From: Manihot esculenta
Taxonomy: Eukaryota > Streptophyta > Magnoliopsida > Malpighiales > Euphorbiaceae
NCBI RefSeq assembly: GCF_001659605.2
Contig: NC_035162.2
Location: forward strand, 4,421,248-4,485,247
Reading direction: 5' to 3'
Length of the DNA stretch: 64,000 nucleotides
A program made the position numbers and the translations under genes. Below the pieces are notes generated by a model that was given only the letters and a program-made list of their open reading frames with translations, did no database searches and had not been told where the DNA came from. Every line of letters begins with the position of its first letter. Positions within the stretch are counted from its first letter, which is position 1. Positions 39,012 to 50,829 of the stretch are shown piece after piece.

Positions 39012-42000
39012 ATGACGACTGTCGTTCCTATCTCCGAAGAAGATCCGACGCTCTCCGTTGTCCGCTTCACCTCTGAGCTTGCTTGGGCCGACGCGGGTCC
39101 TGAGGTATCTATGTTTTCATATATGTTTGTATTTGATATATCTAAGATTAGGCAAGTTTGTGTATCTTACTTCGTGCCTCCGTCGTCGTTGGTTTGGAAA
39201 ATTTTACTGGTACAAGTTCTTCTATGAATCGGCTTGTGATTTCGTAGTGAACATTTTATGTAATGGATTTGGTCTGTGAGTTTCATTGAGTGAATAAAGG
39301 AATTTTTTTTTAAAAACAAAATAATAAGATCGCGAACTTGCATCGCACTGCTTTTGTATGTTTTGTGCTGCCTCCATCGTTGATGACTCATTGCATATTT
39401 ATTTGAGGAAGTGCATGCCTATTGCCGTAATGTGCTAATTATTCTGAACTAAAATTCAGAAATTCTACATAAAGTTAAGAAAATACGGTGCCCAGTTCCT
39501 CTGCTTGCCGGATCAGGAAACAAACCTTTAGTTTGCGTGGTAACTGTTTAGAAAAATGCCCTTTTTTACCTTAAAGGGGAGAATATTTCTCATTGATATG
39601 AAATTTGGATATTTTTCTTGGGTAATTTGCATGTGATTTTTAAACGAGTTTAATTTGGTATTATATGCCGCTCAGGTTGCAGAGCGACAAGTTTCTAGGC
39701 TTTGTGTCGAAGCACAAGAATGCATGGTGATGGGCAGATGGTTGGACTTGGCCTCTTTAATGCTCACTTCAGCCGACTTGATATTTTCCAACTCAAAGGT
39801 GTCAGAGAAAGGTATCTATCTTATTTTGTTCTTCAAATTTTGTAATTTCTTTGTCTAAGAAAGTTGATTGGAGGGATAATTGTTGTGCAGAATTAGAGAA
39901 AGTGAAACTATAGTTCATGCTATGTCACTTGAACCTTTATAACTTCTTATTCCTGTTTATAAGAGTGAGGATTATGTAACAGTTTTTTGCACTCTGGCAT
40001 GTTCAGATGTTAATGATGAATTTTGCATTTTTACGTGAATGATTTGAGTTACTGATGCCAGAAAAATGTGCACACTTTAGAATCCTGGTGACTGTCTTTT
40101 TCTTTAGTTTATAGATTCTGGTTGACATTGTCTTGGGTGTTCTTGCAGATGGCATGTGATTGTGATTAGTGATTATATGTGTAAACATAATAGGTTTCAT
40201 GTTTGTTATTAGCTCATTGGTTCTTACTTGTATAAACATGATGCATTTGTTATTTATTATGCCAGATCTTGAGTGTATCTTCACTGTTATTTGTGATCTC
40301 GTCTCCAAGTCTGGAAGTCCAGATGAAGCACTTGAGATGGCAAAACTTATATGCGGAAAAATTATTCTGCAGCCAACTGACAAGCCTGCATTGCGATTGA
40401 AGATGTAATGTGAAATCATAAATGCAATCCAGTTTTAGCTAATAAATTTTTGAAAGCATTGTCTTATGTTGCCTCTTTTACTAGCTTATTCAATCTGTAC
40501 AATCTGCTGGAGGATGCATACAGCCGGTTCTATGTTTACATGAGGGCTCTAAATTTGGCAGTGAGCGGAAAAGTCATGGAGCATATCATACCTTCTTTTA
40601 AAACGATTGATAGTTTCTTGAAAGAGTGGAATCTTGATGTGAAGGATCAGAGAGATCTTTTTCTTGGCATTTCTAATGTACTGAGAGAGAATAAGAGGTA
40701 TAATAGGAGAATACAGTCTGAAAGTGAATTTAACTTTCATCTATTTAATGTCCATTGTTTAGTCTTGTTTTTGACATTCAGTGAACCTCTTTTATGGTAT
40801 TTCCAGCTCAGGAAAGGATTCTTTCAAATTCCTAACCAAGTATTTAGCAACCTTCTCGGGTGAGGATGCATATGCAATGGCTGAAGCCAAGGAGGAAGCT
40901 GTGCGCACAATTATCGTATTTGTCAAGGCACCTGACATATTTCAGGTATGTCTCACTGGATTTTGAAGATATGTTATGAGTTTCTGTATTTCTCCTTCTG
41001 TTCACTCTTAACTGGACCTTATAGGCTAAATTGATGTTTTAAATGCAAATAGTAATGTGTTGATCATGTTGGAAGAAGGCCAAATCATCTAAAAAGCATT
41101 TAAGGCTTTCACAGACCATTTTAAAGTTTAATCCCTCATCAGTTATGTCTGGCCTTGTAAATGCTTATCTCGGTGTACTTTTTATGGTCGTTTGAATGTG
41201 GTTAAACATGCTTGACCTAGACGGAAATGCTTTTGATCTAGAAATTGGTGTACCATGTATATTGGATTTTGGCAATATTTTTTTTCCATTTTATGTTTCT
41301 AAAATGTGGCTCTTTTATCAATTTGCTTTTTGAGTTTGCATCAAGACATGAGTTCTTTGCATTTCTATTCTTCGTTGGAGTAGTTCATTGGATAAATTTG
41401 GGTGCTTAGAGATTGATTTGTATAGCTATATTGCAGTGTGACCTGCTAGGTATGCCTGCTGTGGAGCAGTTGGAAAAGGATGCTAAATATGCATTGGTAT
41501 ATCAGCTTTTGAATATCTTTCTGACTCAGAGGCTGGATGCTTATTTGGAGTTTCATGCTGCAAATTCTGCTTTACTGAAAAGCTATGGTAAATATTTCTT
41601 TTAATATTGATATGCTGCTAGACGGGCTAATATTTTTCTTCATTGTGAAATGCTTTTCAGCTTTGTTTTTTGCATGTTATTTTAGGTCTTGTTCATGAAG
41701 ATTGTATATCAAAGATGAGATTGATGTCATTGGTGGATCTTGCCTCAGATGGATCTGGTCGAATCCAATATAATCTTATCCAGGATACACTTCGGGTAAC
41801 CGGGCTTACTGTCTTGCGATTAACATTTGCTATTATGACTTTTTACTTGTACTCATGCAATTGATTTTACAGATTAACAATGATGAGGTAGAATTATGGG
41901 TGGTGAAGGCAATAACCGCTAGGTTAATCAATTGTAAAATGGACCAGATGAATCAAGTTGTACTAGTCAGGTAGCATCTCTCTCTTGCGTCTGATACTTC

Positions 42001-42452
42001 AATGTTGTACCCAGTGCTTAAGATTTACCTTGGTTATTCAATCTTTTTGTCCAATTTGTGCTGTGCAGTACCTGTATTGATCGTGTTTTTAGGCAGCATC
42101 ATTGGCTGAAACTTAGAGCAAAACTTGCTACATGGAGGGTAAATTTTCTTGACTGCGGTATTATATTTTCGGCCTTCTTTGTCAGAACTTGCACGTTCTG
42201 CATTTTAGCGCCCAAAGGAAGTAGTTTTGTGTTGGTACCCAGTCCAACTACTTGACTTGTTAAGCTAATATTGGAAAAGAAACTGTCAATTGGTAAATTT
42301 GTTATAATAATTTTCCAGCTTTTCTTCTAGTTCATTACATTGGCACACTCATGATTTTCCAGGGAAATATTTCCAATGTGATAGACACCATCCAAGCAAA
42401 CAAGATAACTGAAGATGGATCACTGGCAATGCAAGGATTGATGATTCGTTAA
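39012..42452 (+). CDS. TIF3M1: Eukaryotic translation initiation factor 3 subunit M (PCI protein), ten exons
   Basis: Exons: 39012-39104, 39676-39811, 40266-40404, 40485-40697, 40807-40945, 41437-41587, 41686-41795, 41873-41970, 42069-42138 and 42363-42452. All are GT-AG and all phases agree, giving 412 residues, matching the family (about 413-417). The start is MTTVVPISEEDPTLSVVRF; the ATG at 39,012 is preferred because it opens the conserved N-terminus. The C-terminal half is the PCI domain, including YALVYQLLNIFLTQRLDAY, the winged-helix part IQYNLIQDTLRINNDEVELW and VVKAITARLINCKMDQMNQV. eIF3m is part of the PCI core of eIF3, which binds the 40S subunit during initiation. The PCI fold also explains the older name proteasome family protein. 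The promoter side is shared with RPL39. Confidence 0.96.
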
Positions 42453-42659
42453 GTTTGTTCTCATTCATTAGTTCGAAGGATTGTGGAGCAAGTGGGACGA
42501 TGATCTGTGTTTGTGCCTTGTTACTTTTGGTTATAATTTTGTTTTAGTTAGGGCAAGTGTATTGGAAAATTTTGTTACAGGTGATTGTTACGACATTCTA
42601 CCATTATGAATGATTTTACAATGAGATTTTATGTATCATCTCACAGCCTTCTGCATTCA

Positions 42660-43945
42660 GTTTTTATTTTTACACTCCGCTTTGTCCCCCAAATTGATGT
42701 TGATATTTTTGTTCATTGAGCTTCCGTTGGCCCCAAAATGCTGTAACTGAATTCTCCAATTATTTTACTTCTTCTGACAAAAAAAATATTTTACTTCTCG
42801 ATATTACAAAAAAAAAAAAAAAGAGCTCTATATATTCAAGGAAAAATTATATATCGATAAAATAATTTAGTTTTACTGTTTGGTTGGAATGATGGTACTC
42901 GAATGATGCTGTGATTATATTGAAAAACAATTGTCTTTCAGCATAAATTTATGAAAATATTTTGATTTACAAGACTTGAATGTATTTTTAAATTTGTTGT
43001 TAAGTGATAAAAGTAGTTGGTTTATTATGGCTGTTTCCAGCAATGGCGGTTGGTGGATGAATTATGTTAATGTAGTTTCCTCGTGGACCATAATAAATTT
43101 TGGGTTATGTTAAACCGACATGACACTACAAAATACAAATTGTCAGTGGTTTGTTGAATTTATCATATTTCAATTTTGAAAAGTTTTTTTAGCGTTGCAT
43201 TTAAAAAAAATATATATGTGAAGCAAATGGACAGCTTTACCTATCCTGCGGGGTTCAACTTAATTGACTCTACTCCTGAGCTTGAGTTTCTGATCCTGGA
43301 AGACGCTGACATGCTGCTGAGGCTTTAGTCTTGGTCCCCTCTGAGTGTTTTGCTCTCCCTTTCCCAACCAAAAAAGAAAAAGGAGGTCATAGATTTTGTT
43401 GGATGGAAACTCCGCTGCGTTTGAAAATTTGGGATTTATGTTGGTGGATTTTGATTGTCAGGCTACAATTTACAAGGATCGACTGTTATGGAGGACGCTA
43501 TAGGATTTGTGGACCCTTAGTTCAAGATATGGGATAATGACTGGCTGAGCTTCTGGTTGGTGCATCTGCTTACTGTTTGATGGCAGCATCTGGTTGGCAG
43601 ATTCTAATTTTAAGTGCCTAAATATTTTCCCTTACGACTTCGCTTCTTCAATGTACGAGTAACCATATTTATCATGATAATTCTAGTTATCCAACAACAA
43701 TGGCTTATATATCCAAGCAATTTGGCAGTATTTCACCCGCATTTCTTGGTTAAATCATCTGTCATTCAACCTATTCCAGAGTTGACAGGGCTGGCATTGT
43801 TTAATAACCATGTGCATGATGATAGCATCTTCAAAATTAACAAAGTTTGGGAAAACAAGAAATGATTTCTTTCTTTTTTTCTTTTTGGAGGAAACTGCAG
43901 TATATAGCTGGAGAATTAATTTCTTCTGAAAGGACCTGTTTCCTT
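42660..43945. other. Spacer between convergent eIF3m and ABCB27 genes
   Basis: After the eIF3m 3' UTR (roughly to 42,660) nothing coding is seen. AT-rich to about 43,200, then more balanced but without a supportable gene. Confidence 0.4.
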
Positions 43946-43951
43946 TGAAAA

Positions 43952-46900
43952 CTAGAGTTCAGTTTTGTGGTGTTGTAGTTGTCTCCTGACTAGTGCGGTG
44001 TAAATACCATCCTTGCTGAGAAGATGATCATGGGTGCCGATTTCTGCTATCTGACCATCAGATATAACTGCAACTGTGTCTGCACTTTTCACTGTTGAAA
44101 GCCTGTGTGCTATAACAAGAACAGTCCTACCCTTCATTAAGGAATCCATGGCGTCCTATTCATCCGTCAAAGGAAAAACAAGAATAATAAGTTAGTAAAA
44201 TTTAGAAAGAAGAAAGAAACTTCCATAACAATGTGCCAAATGGATTTTTTTATTTTTTTGCTCATTTAAATCTTTGAACAGTGTTGGTGAAACACCAATT
44301 TCTTTTTTAACAAATAAGAAAAATAGTAATCTAAATTTTATTGATTGGATAAAACGAAATAGGCGAAAGCCAAGATTAGCATAAACTTCTTGCATTGACC
44401 TTGAACATATAACATACTCGATGGGTGAATCTTGCTATTTTTTTGTTGGCAAATTGAAGAGCAAGTGAATACATAACAGTAAAAGTGTACCAGACTCAAG
44501 GGCATCTCCCTTTTTTGGGGGGTTTTATTCTCAGTTGCCTTCACAATTGTAGTAAATATTAGAATGGGGAAAATAGTATGAGAAGGTTACACATATAAGA
44601 ATCATAAGATAATGTGTATCTTCAATGAATTCACAGAAATTTACTATTTCTGATGGTCATTTTATTTTTAAAGAAGAATAAACGACACCAATAACAAGGA
44701 ATCAAAGGTGGAACTGGCTAAAGCTAACAGTGCTTTGCAGGAACAGAAAGGAGAAAATATAAACTTTACCTGGTTAGAAATATCATGGGAATTAATAGGA
44801 ATTGATTGAACCAATAATGAATAGTGTTAGAAAAGCCAACGCACCTGAACAAGGTACTCACTCTCTGCGTCTAGAGCACTTGTGGCTTCATCCAAAAGCA
44901 ATATGCTTGGATTCATCAGCAGCGCTCTTGCAATGGCCACTCTCTGTTTTTGGCCTCCTGAAAGTCTCAACCCACGTTCACCAACAACTGTTTGATATTT
45001 TTCGTGAAATTTATCTATGAAGTCATGGGCATTAGCCATTTTCTGCAGTGGTCATCACTTCATTAGCACATATATTTGTATTGAAAAAAAAAAGTAGATT
45101 AATTTTGGAAAAAGAAAAAAAAGGAAAACTAAATAGCATACTTACTGCTACTGTCTCTACATCAGAAGAACTAGCTTTGCCATTAAACCCATAGGCAATA
45201 TTCTCCTCAATGGAACAGTTGAATAGAACTGGTTCCTGGCTTACTATGCTGACCTATATCTCAGGAAATACCAAAAATTGGATGGGTAAGAAGTCGCTAG
45301 ATGTTCAGATTATCAAATTTTGTAGAATGAGGAATCATGCAAGAAAGCATAGTAGAACACAAATATATATGCGTGTGAAACATCACAAGTCCATCATGAT
45401 CATTGAAACTTTTATTATGGCTGCTCAATGCTATAGTCTGCAAATATCCCATGAAAAATTTTAACAGAATACCTTTCTGTGAAGATACTCGTGCGATATT
45501 TCCACTAGTGGTACCCCATTTAGCAAGATCTTTCCCTTGAGAGGATCATAGAACCTCTCAATTAAGTTTGCTATTGTTGTCTGCAAGATATATAAAATAA
45601 AAGAAACAAGATAAAAAAAAATGGAGATCATTAAACAAATCAAGCTGTCAGCAAGACATCAGAAAAGATGCTGTTGGAAATTATGGGCATGGTGGGATGA
45701 AAAATCAAGAGTGGAGAATATATGAAAAAGTAAGAAGTAACTACGGTAACGTTACCTTGCCACCACCACTTGGACCAACAAGGGCGACTTTTGAGCCTGG
45801 GTTCAGTTTCAATGTTATACCCTGTGGTTCAAATGAGAATTAAACATGGTCACTAAGTTAAATAAATGTTGGAATACCTGCATTTTTCCCATGTGAATGA
45901 TGTAACTAAAAGAAGTTCCAAACTCTCTAATGGCACTGAACATGATCCTGAAGCCCCATTTAGGATATTAATTGCTACTATGCATCCAAGTGTCAGTTAG
46001 ATTCTAATTCCTCACTATTTCTTAAGACTCGATAGCAAATACAGAACCAAACTGAACTCCCAGTTCTTATGTTTCATTGCTATTAGTGTTGATAATCTTG
46101 CATGCTCTTTCATGGAAGAAACTAGTATGTCTTTAAGGCTACAAGGGTAGCCCAAAAGCGCAAAATCAATGTAGACTGAAAGTTGGGAGAAAAGGAAGAG
46201 TGAAAACCAAGCAATTTGTTAAAAGATATAAGATACATACTTATCAAGTCAAACACCACCTTTTTGTTTCTTTTTTTCTTTTTCCCTTGAGAGAAGCATT
46301 ACCTTGAGTACCATCTGACTTGGGCGAGAAGGATAAGCAAACCAGACATCATCCAATTCCACATCCCCATCCGGATCACTGCCAGCAAAAACATATAATA
46401 ACAATATAAATATAAGAAAGCAAACATTAGATTGAAATGTACATTATTTTTAATAATTATGTTAAATTTAGGTCAAGTCTAACTCACCCAAAAACTAGCA
46501 CAAAGGGATAGGAACTAAGAGGGAGTTCCTATGGCCCATATCCCAAACCGACGTGAGTACGACACGACCCTCACGCCCAGAACTTTACTGGTGTGTGACA
46601 TATTTATGGGAGGTCCAACAACTCACCCTAGAAGCTAATAGTTAGTCCAAGGAGGAGGAGTGCCTATAGCACATATAAGGAGTGGCTGTGGCCATATAAA
46701 GGGCACGTTACCCTTTCTCAAACTGACATGGGATTCAACAAATTAAGTGAACTGTATTAATGTATCCCTTTCAGACACAAATTCTCAAGAGTAGAAAAGT
46801 GTATCAATTCTCAAAATACAGTCAATAAATAGAAAACTTCTAGTATACCAGATTTCCAATGTGAAGGTTTTGCGTCTGAAAGAGAGGGAGAGTGAACTAA

Positions 46901-47608
46901 CCTAATTGGACACTTATCTCCAGATTTTGGCATGCTTGAGACCCGATCCAGGAGCTGAAAAACTCTCCTACTTGCCCCTGCAGCTTTCATTGCAGTAGTA
47001 TACAATCCTGACAAAGAAGATACTGAAGAACCAACTGCAGGCAGAAAAGATTGGCCAAAATGAGTAACTACCAAATTTGCAGCATCCAAGGAAAGTTGTT
47101 TGCTGTCTGCTAAACACTACTGTCTAAAATGAACCATAGAGTAATCTGACAATCACAAGCAGCAGAAGAAATAAAGTTATTCAGAAAATGACTGAAAAAG
47201 TTAAATAGTGCTGCATAGACGTTTAAAATATTGATAGATATTCAAAATTTTTCTAATTTTATGGAGTTACTCCAAAACTAAATTGCCACTAATCTTTTTA
47301 CAAGTGTCCTAAATGTTTTCAAATGTTTTCTTGAAATCAAAGTCTACTATGAGCTGTGCCAGTGCTTTTTATAAGCAAGTAAAACAATGGGGAGAGTACC
47401 TGTGAGGCTATAAAGAATGAAGGATGTAAGAGAGCCTGCGGTCATGGAGCCTAATATTGTCAGGTACGCACCATAAACTACCACTACGACTACAGATAAA
47501 GTGGATGCCGCATTTAGTCCTCCAAAAAATAGACCAACTACCCTCTACAGCAGAAAACAGCAAAATTCATGAGCCCATAAAGCTTTAATTTGTGTACTCC
47601 CAGCTTCC

Positions 47609-47646
<38 letters not shown>

Positions 47647-50600
47647 CACTGCTTGTCTGAGTCCCAGCTTCAGTGTCTCATCAACTTTTTCTGAATAATT
47701 TGAAATTGCATAACTTTCTTGAGCAAAAGATCTAACAGTTCGAATGGCCCCAAAGGATTCCTAAATATCATTTTTTCATAAGAAAAGATTATGACCAATA
47801 ACTCAGTTGACTTCTACATTCAAAAGATTCAAGAAAAGGAGAAAAAGAATCATCAGGAATCTATGAAAGGTGTGCAAATTACATTTGATTTACAGCATAG
47901 AGCTTATGATCAAAACCTATCATAGAAACAATACTACAACATTTAGTAGGGTTTCACAGTCTTCCTAGATTCATCAAATGTTTGTTGTTTTGAAAACATA
48001 TAGATTATGAATGATTATGCCAATTATGAAATAAACAGTTTCTGACATATCTAAGGAAATAAAAACAATTTATGTGAAAGATGAAAGTAAAAGAAGTTGC
48101 TTACAAACCTCAGCTATTGAAGCAGCTACTGCAGCAGCAGCTTGAGTTGCATGTGAAAGTTCACGAAGATAGCGCCCAAACATTCTTACAGCAACTGAAA
48201 TGACTGGTACAACGACCAAAGCCAATACTGCAAGGGGAAAAAGGAAAGGAAAGGAAATAATGACCAGAACATTACCCTGATACAAAAGTATTACTTGAGA
48301 AACTTCAGCTTAAATTACCTACATGTTAATTTCCAAGATGATGTAAACATGAAGGCAACACCAATTATGGCAGTTGTTACATTGCGGAGTGCCTCAGAAA
48401 GATTGGTTGTTGCAGCATTTTTTATGACCTGGGTGTCCTCTGACAGCCTGCTCAGAAGCTCCCCTGTTCGTGTAACATCGAAGAAGGCTATTTCCTGTTG
48501 GACCATTGTAGCAACACCATGCTTAGATATATGCTGAATTCCAAATGTTTACCAAAGCCGAGAGATGAAAAAGACAACAAAACACATATGGACACTTGCA
48601 AACCAAACTAATATCTTAAAAGGACTCCCGCAGGTTTTAATATCTTTTAACCAGCTGTTTTCACTATGCTTGAATTTTTCAAGAAACAGATTCACAGTTT
48701 TTCACAATGCAAATGGAATTTTCAATAGGTTGCAAATTGAAGACTAATCAATACAGTGGATCAGGAATAGAAAAAATTGCACATTATTGACTCTTATGTT
48801 CAATAACTAGGGAACCACACCTGGTTGATTAGGTGGCTGAATAAGTTCTTTCTCAAACGAGCTACAACCCTTTCGCTAGCAGAAGCAAACAACCAAGCTC
48901 GAAGAGCAGTGCACAAAGAACTAAAACAAGAAAGAAGAAAATATGATTATCAGTCCCTTCAAGAATTGTAAATGCTCAACAAGAGGCTTATGTAGAATAT
49001 CTTGCATTACAGAAGTGTCAGAAATGAAATGAAATTATATAATATGAAAATTATTCAAAGCAAAATATACAAAAGTCTAAAGTAAGATGCTAACTTAATA
49101 TAGGAAAAGAAATGCAACACTAAAGGAAAATTTGTTTGAGAAAATCTTAACTGATGGATCCAAGATAAAAAGTTATCATTTCAGAACTATTATGGATTTA
49201 AATAATGCTCATTCAATAAACATTGATTTTTAAGAAAATTATGTCACACAGTTAGGAAAGGAACCATCACAAAGACCAATATCTACAGAAATCAAGAGAA
49301 AAGAATCCACAGGCACAACAAAGCAAATCAGACATGCTAAAGGTAAAGTGAAACAGAACATGGTGTCATGGTCATACCCAATTACAACTATCAGCACAAT
49401 ATCCAGTATGGTGTTCTTGACTGCATCTATAGCTAGTGATTGCTCTTCAGGAGTACTTATATCTCTTGACACAATGTCTATTATCATTCCACCAAATTTC
49501 GGCTGCAATATAAGATTTATAACAGGTTAAGGAGATAACACCTTAGTAGGACAGAAGCTTAGTTACTTTTAAATTCAATTTCATTAATTGGTTTGTTTGA
49601 TTAACCTACAATCAGAATACTTGATGTGGATGCTATCAGGAGTGCAATGGTGCCAACTACAAGCTTCCCAGCATCAGGCTTTGCCTGTAAAATAAGAAAT
49701 AGATTATTACTAAATACTAAATATACTTCAATGTGAATCCATCGTCAGAAATATTGAAAATAGTAATTTCTTACCAGTGAAAAAACTCTACCAAACCCAA
49801 CATTTGCTGCCTGAATTTTCAAAAAACAACATTAGCTAGACTTTGAGAAAAGCTTGACATGTCAGGGAAGCATAAATGTTGCACTAAAGAACATGAATAG
49901 CTATTACCTCCACTCCATCCCCAATTTCAAGGTCATTTGGAGGATCGTCAGGTGATTGGTCTTCATTTGCTTTCCTCTGTGCCTACGTAATATAGGTGAA
50001 TCAACAACGACATGTTTAGGCCAAAATGCAATAAAGAATTATCGTGCGAAACTACATAGTTATGGGGTTGTAATTGGAAGCCACAAACAGCAGGAAACAT
50101 CAATTTACGTTCTGTCTTGTTCTGTTGCCTTTTATGAAACCCCAAATTGAATGATTTTAAGGGAGAGAGGAAAAAGAAAACAGAAAGTCTGCAGATTAAC
50201 AATCAAAAGAAACAAAACTGTAATATTTCAAAAGATAATATGACAATATCAAACGTCCCCTCCCCCTTCCCCACCGGCCCCGCCACCCCCCCTCCCCACA
50301 CACACACACTAAAAGGAAAACAAAGATCCTATTCAAAATGAACAAATCAATTGAGAAACTGCAATAACAAGAAGTCAAAATAGAACTCAATTACAAGATT
50401 CCAAGAACAAGTCCATGTAACAAACAAGCTTTTATCTTGTTACCCAATAACTCAAAACAAACAGAATTAGTGTAACACATATCATTTAGAAAATTAAAGT
50501 GATTAAAAACAATACCTAGTAAAAAAAAAAGATAAAATCCTATTAAAACTACCAACAAAACAGAAGAAAAGTGAGCTTGAAACTATGAAATGAATGCAAA

Positions 50601-50768
50601 AAAAATCCATAACCCAACAAAACCCACAAAATATTGGATGTTATTCCAAATATAAAACTGCATAAGAAGAAAAAGAAAGAAAACCTCTTTTGTCAAGAGA
50701 GAGACTCTCTCACTCCCCGAAGAAGAAATGGACCTTGATGTCCAATCCAAGTGCTGTTTCTTGCCCAT
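43952..50768 (-). CDS. ABCB27: Half-size ABC transporter, ABCB27/ALS1 (TAP2-like) type, 17 exons
   Basis: Exons in order: 50768-50685, 49976-49908, 49810-49775, 49684-49610, 49502-49378, 48920-48821, 48494-48323, 48227-48109, 47760-47650, 47544-47400, 47034-46902, 46378-46303, 45821-45756, 45580-45473, 45253-45146, 45042-44845 and 44155-43952. All phases close at 642 residues; Arabidopsis ALS1 is about 644. The start [12 protein letters not shown] fits the family. One membrane domain covers roughly residues 60-350 ([54 protein letters not shown]). One ATPase domain follows: Walker A GPSGGGKTT (431-439), Q-loop IVSQEP, signature LSGGQKQR (537-544), Walker [13 protein letters not shown] (D560, E561) and H-loop IAHRLS (H592). 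It should work as a dimer. Arabidopsis ALS1 is a tonoplast protein needed for aluminium tolerance. Exon 3 is only 36 bases. Introns carry repeats noted separately. Confidence 0.96.
46480..46745 (-). mobile_element. LTR/TRIM-like remnant with two diverged tandem modules in intron 11 of ABCB27
   Basis: Two related modules of about 120 bases follow each other (46,480-46,605 and 46,620-46,740). Each starts AACTCACCC..AGAAGCTA-like, has AGGAG/GGAG..TTCCTAT/GCCTATAG.. and a CCATAT box, and ends AAACCGACGTGAG or AAACTGACATGGG. Read on the minus strand they give GTCGGTTTGGGATATGGGCC-type words typical of plant LTR leaders. The composition is clearly less AT-rich than the surrounding intron. No coding capacity. 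Confidence 0.45.
47611..47644. repeat. (GA)n microsatellite beside the exon 9 splice donor of ABCB27
   Basis: An uninterrupted run of about 17 GA units. On the sense (minus) strand it is a CT tract that starts right after the donor sequence GTGAGT of intron 9. Confidence 0.95.
50256..50310 (-). repeat. G-run cluster in intron 1 of ABCB27 (potential G-quadruplex)
   Basis: The plus strand is almost pure C between 50,256 and 50,299, followed by a CA repeat. On the sense strand of ABCB27 this gives at least six runs of four or more G separated by one to five bases. This meets the usual G4 rule in both the non-template DNA strand and the pre-mRNA. It lies within the first intron (50,684-49,977). 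Confidence 0.7.
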
Positions 50769-50829
50769 CAACAAACCAGATGAACAACTGAATTTCGCGG
50801 GAAGAGTGAGGACTTGTGTTGTTGTGAAG

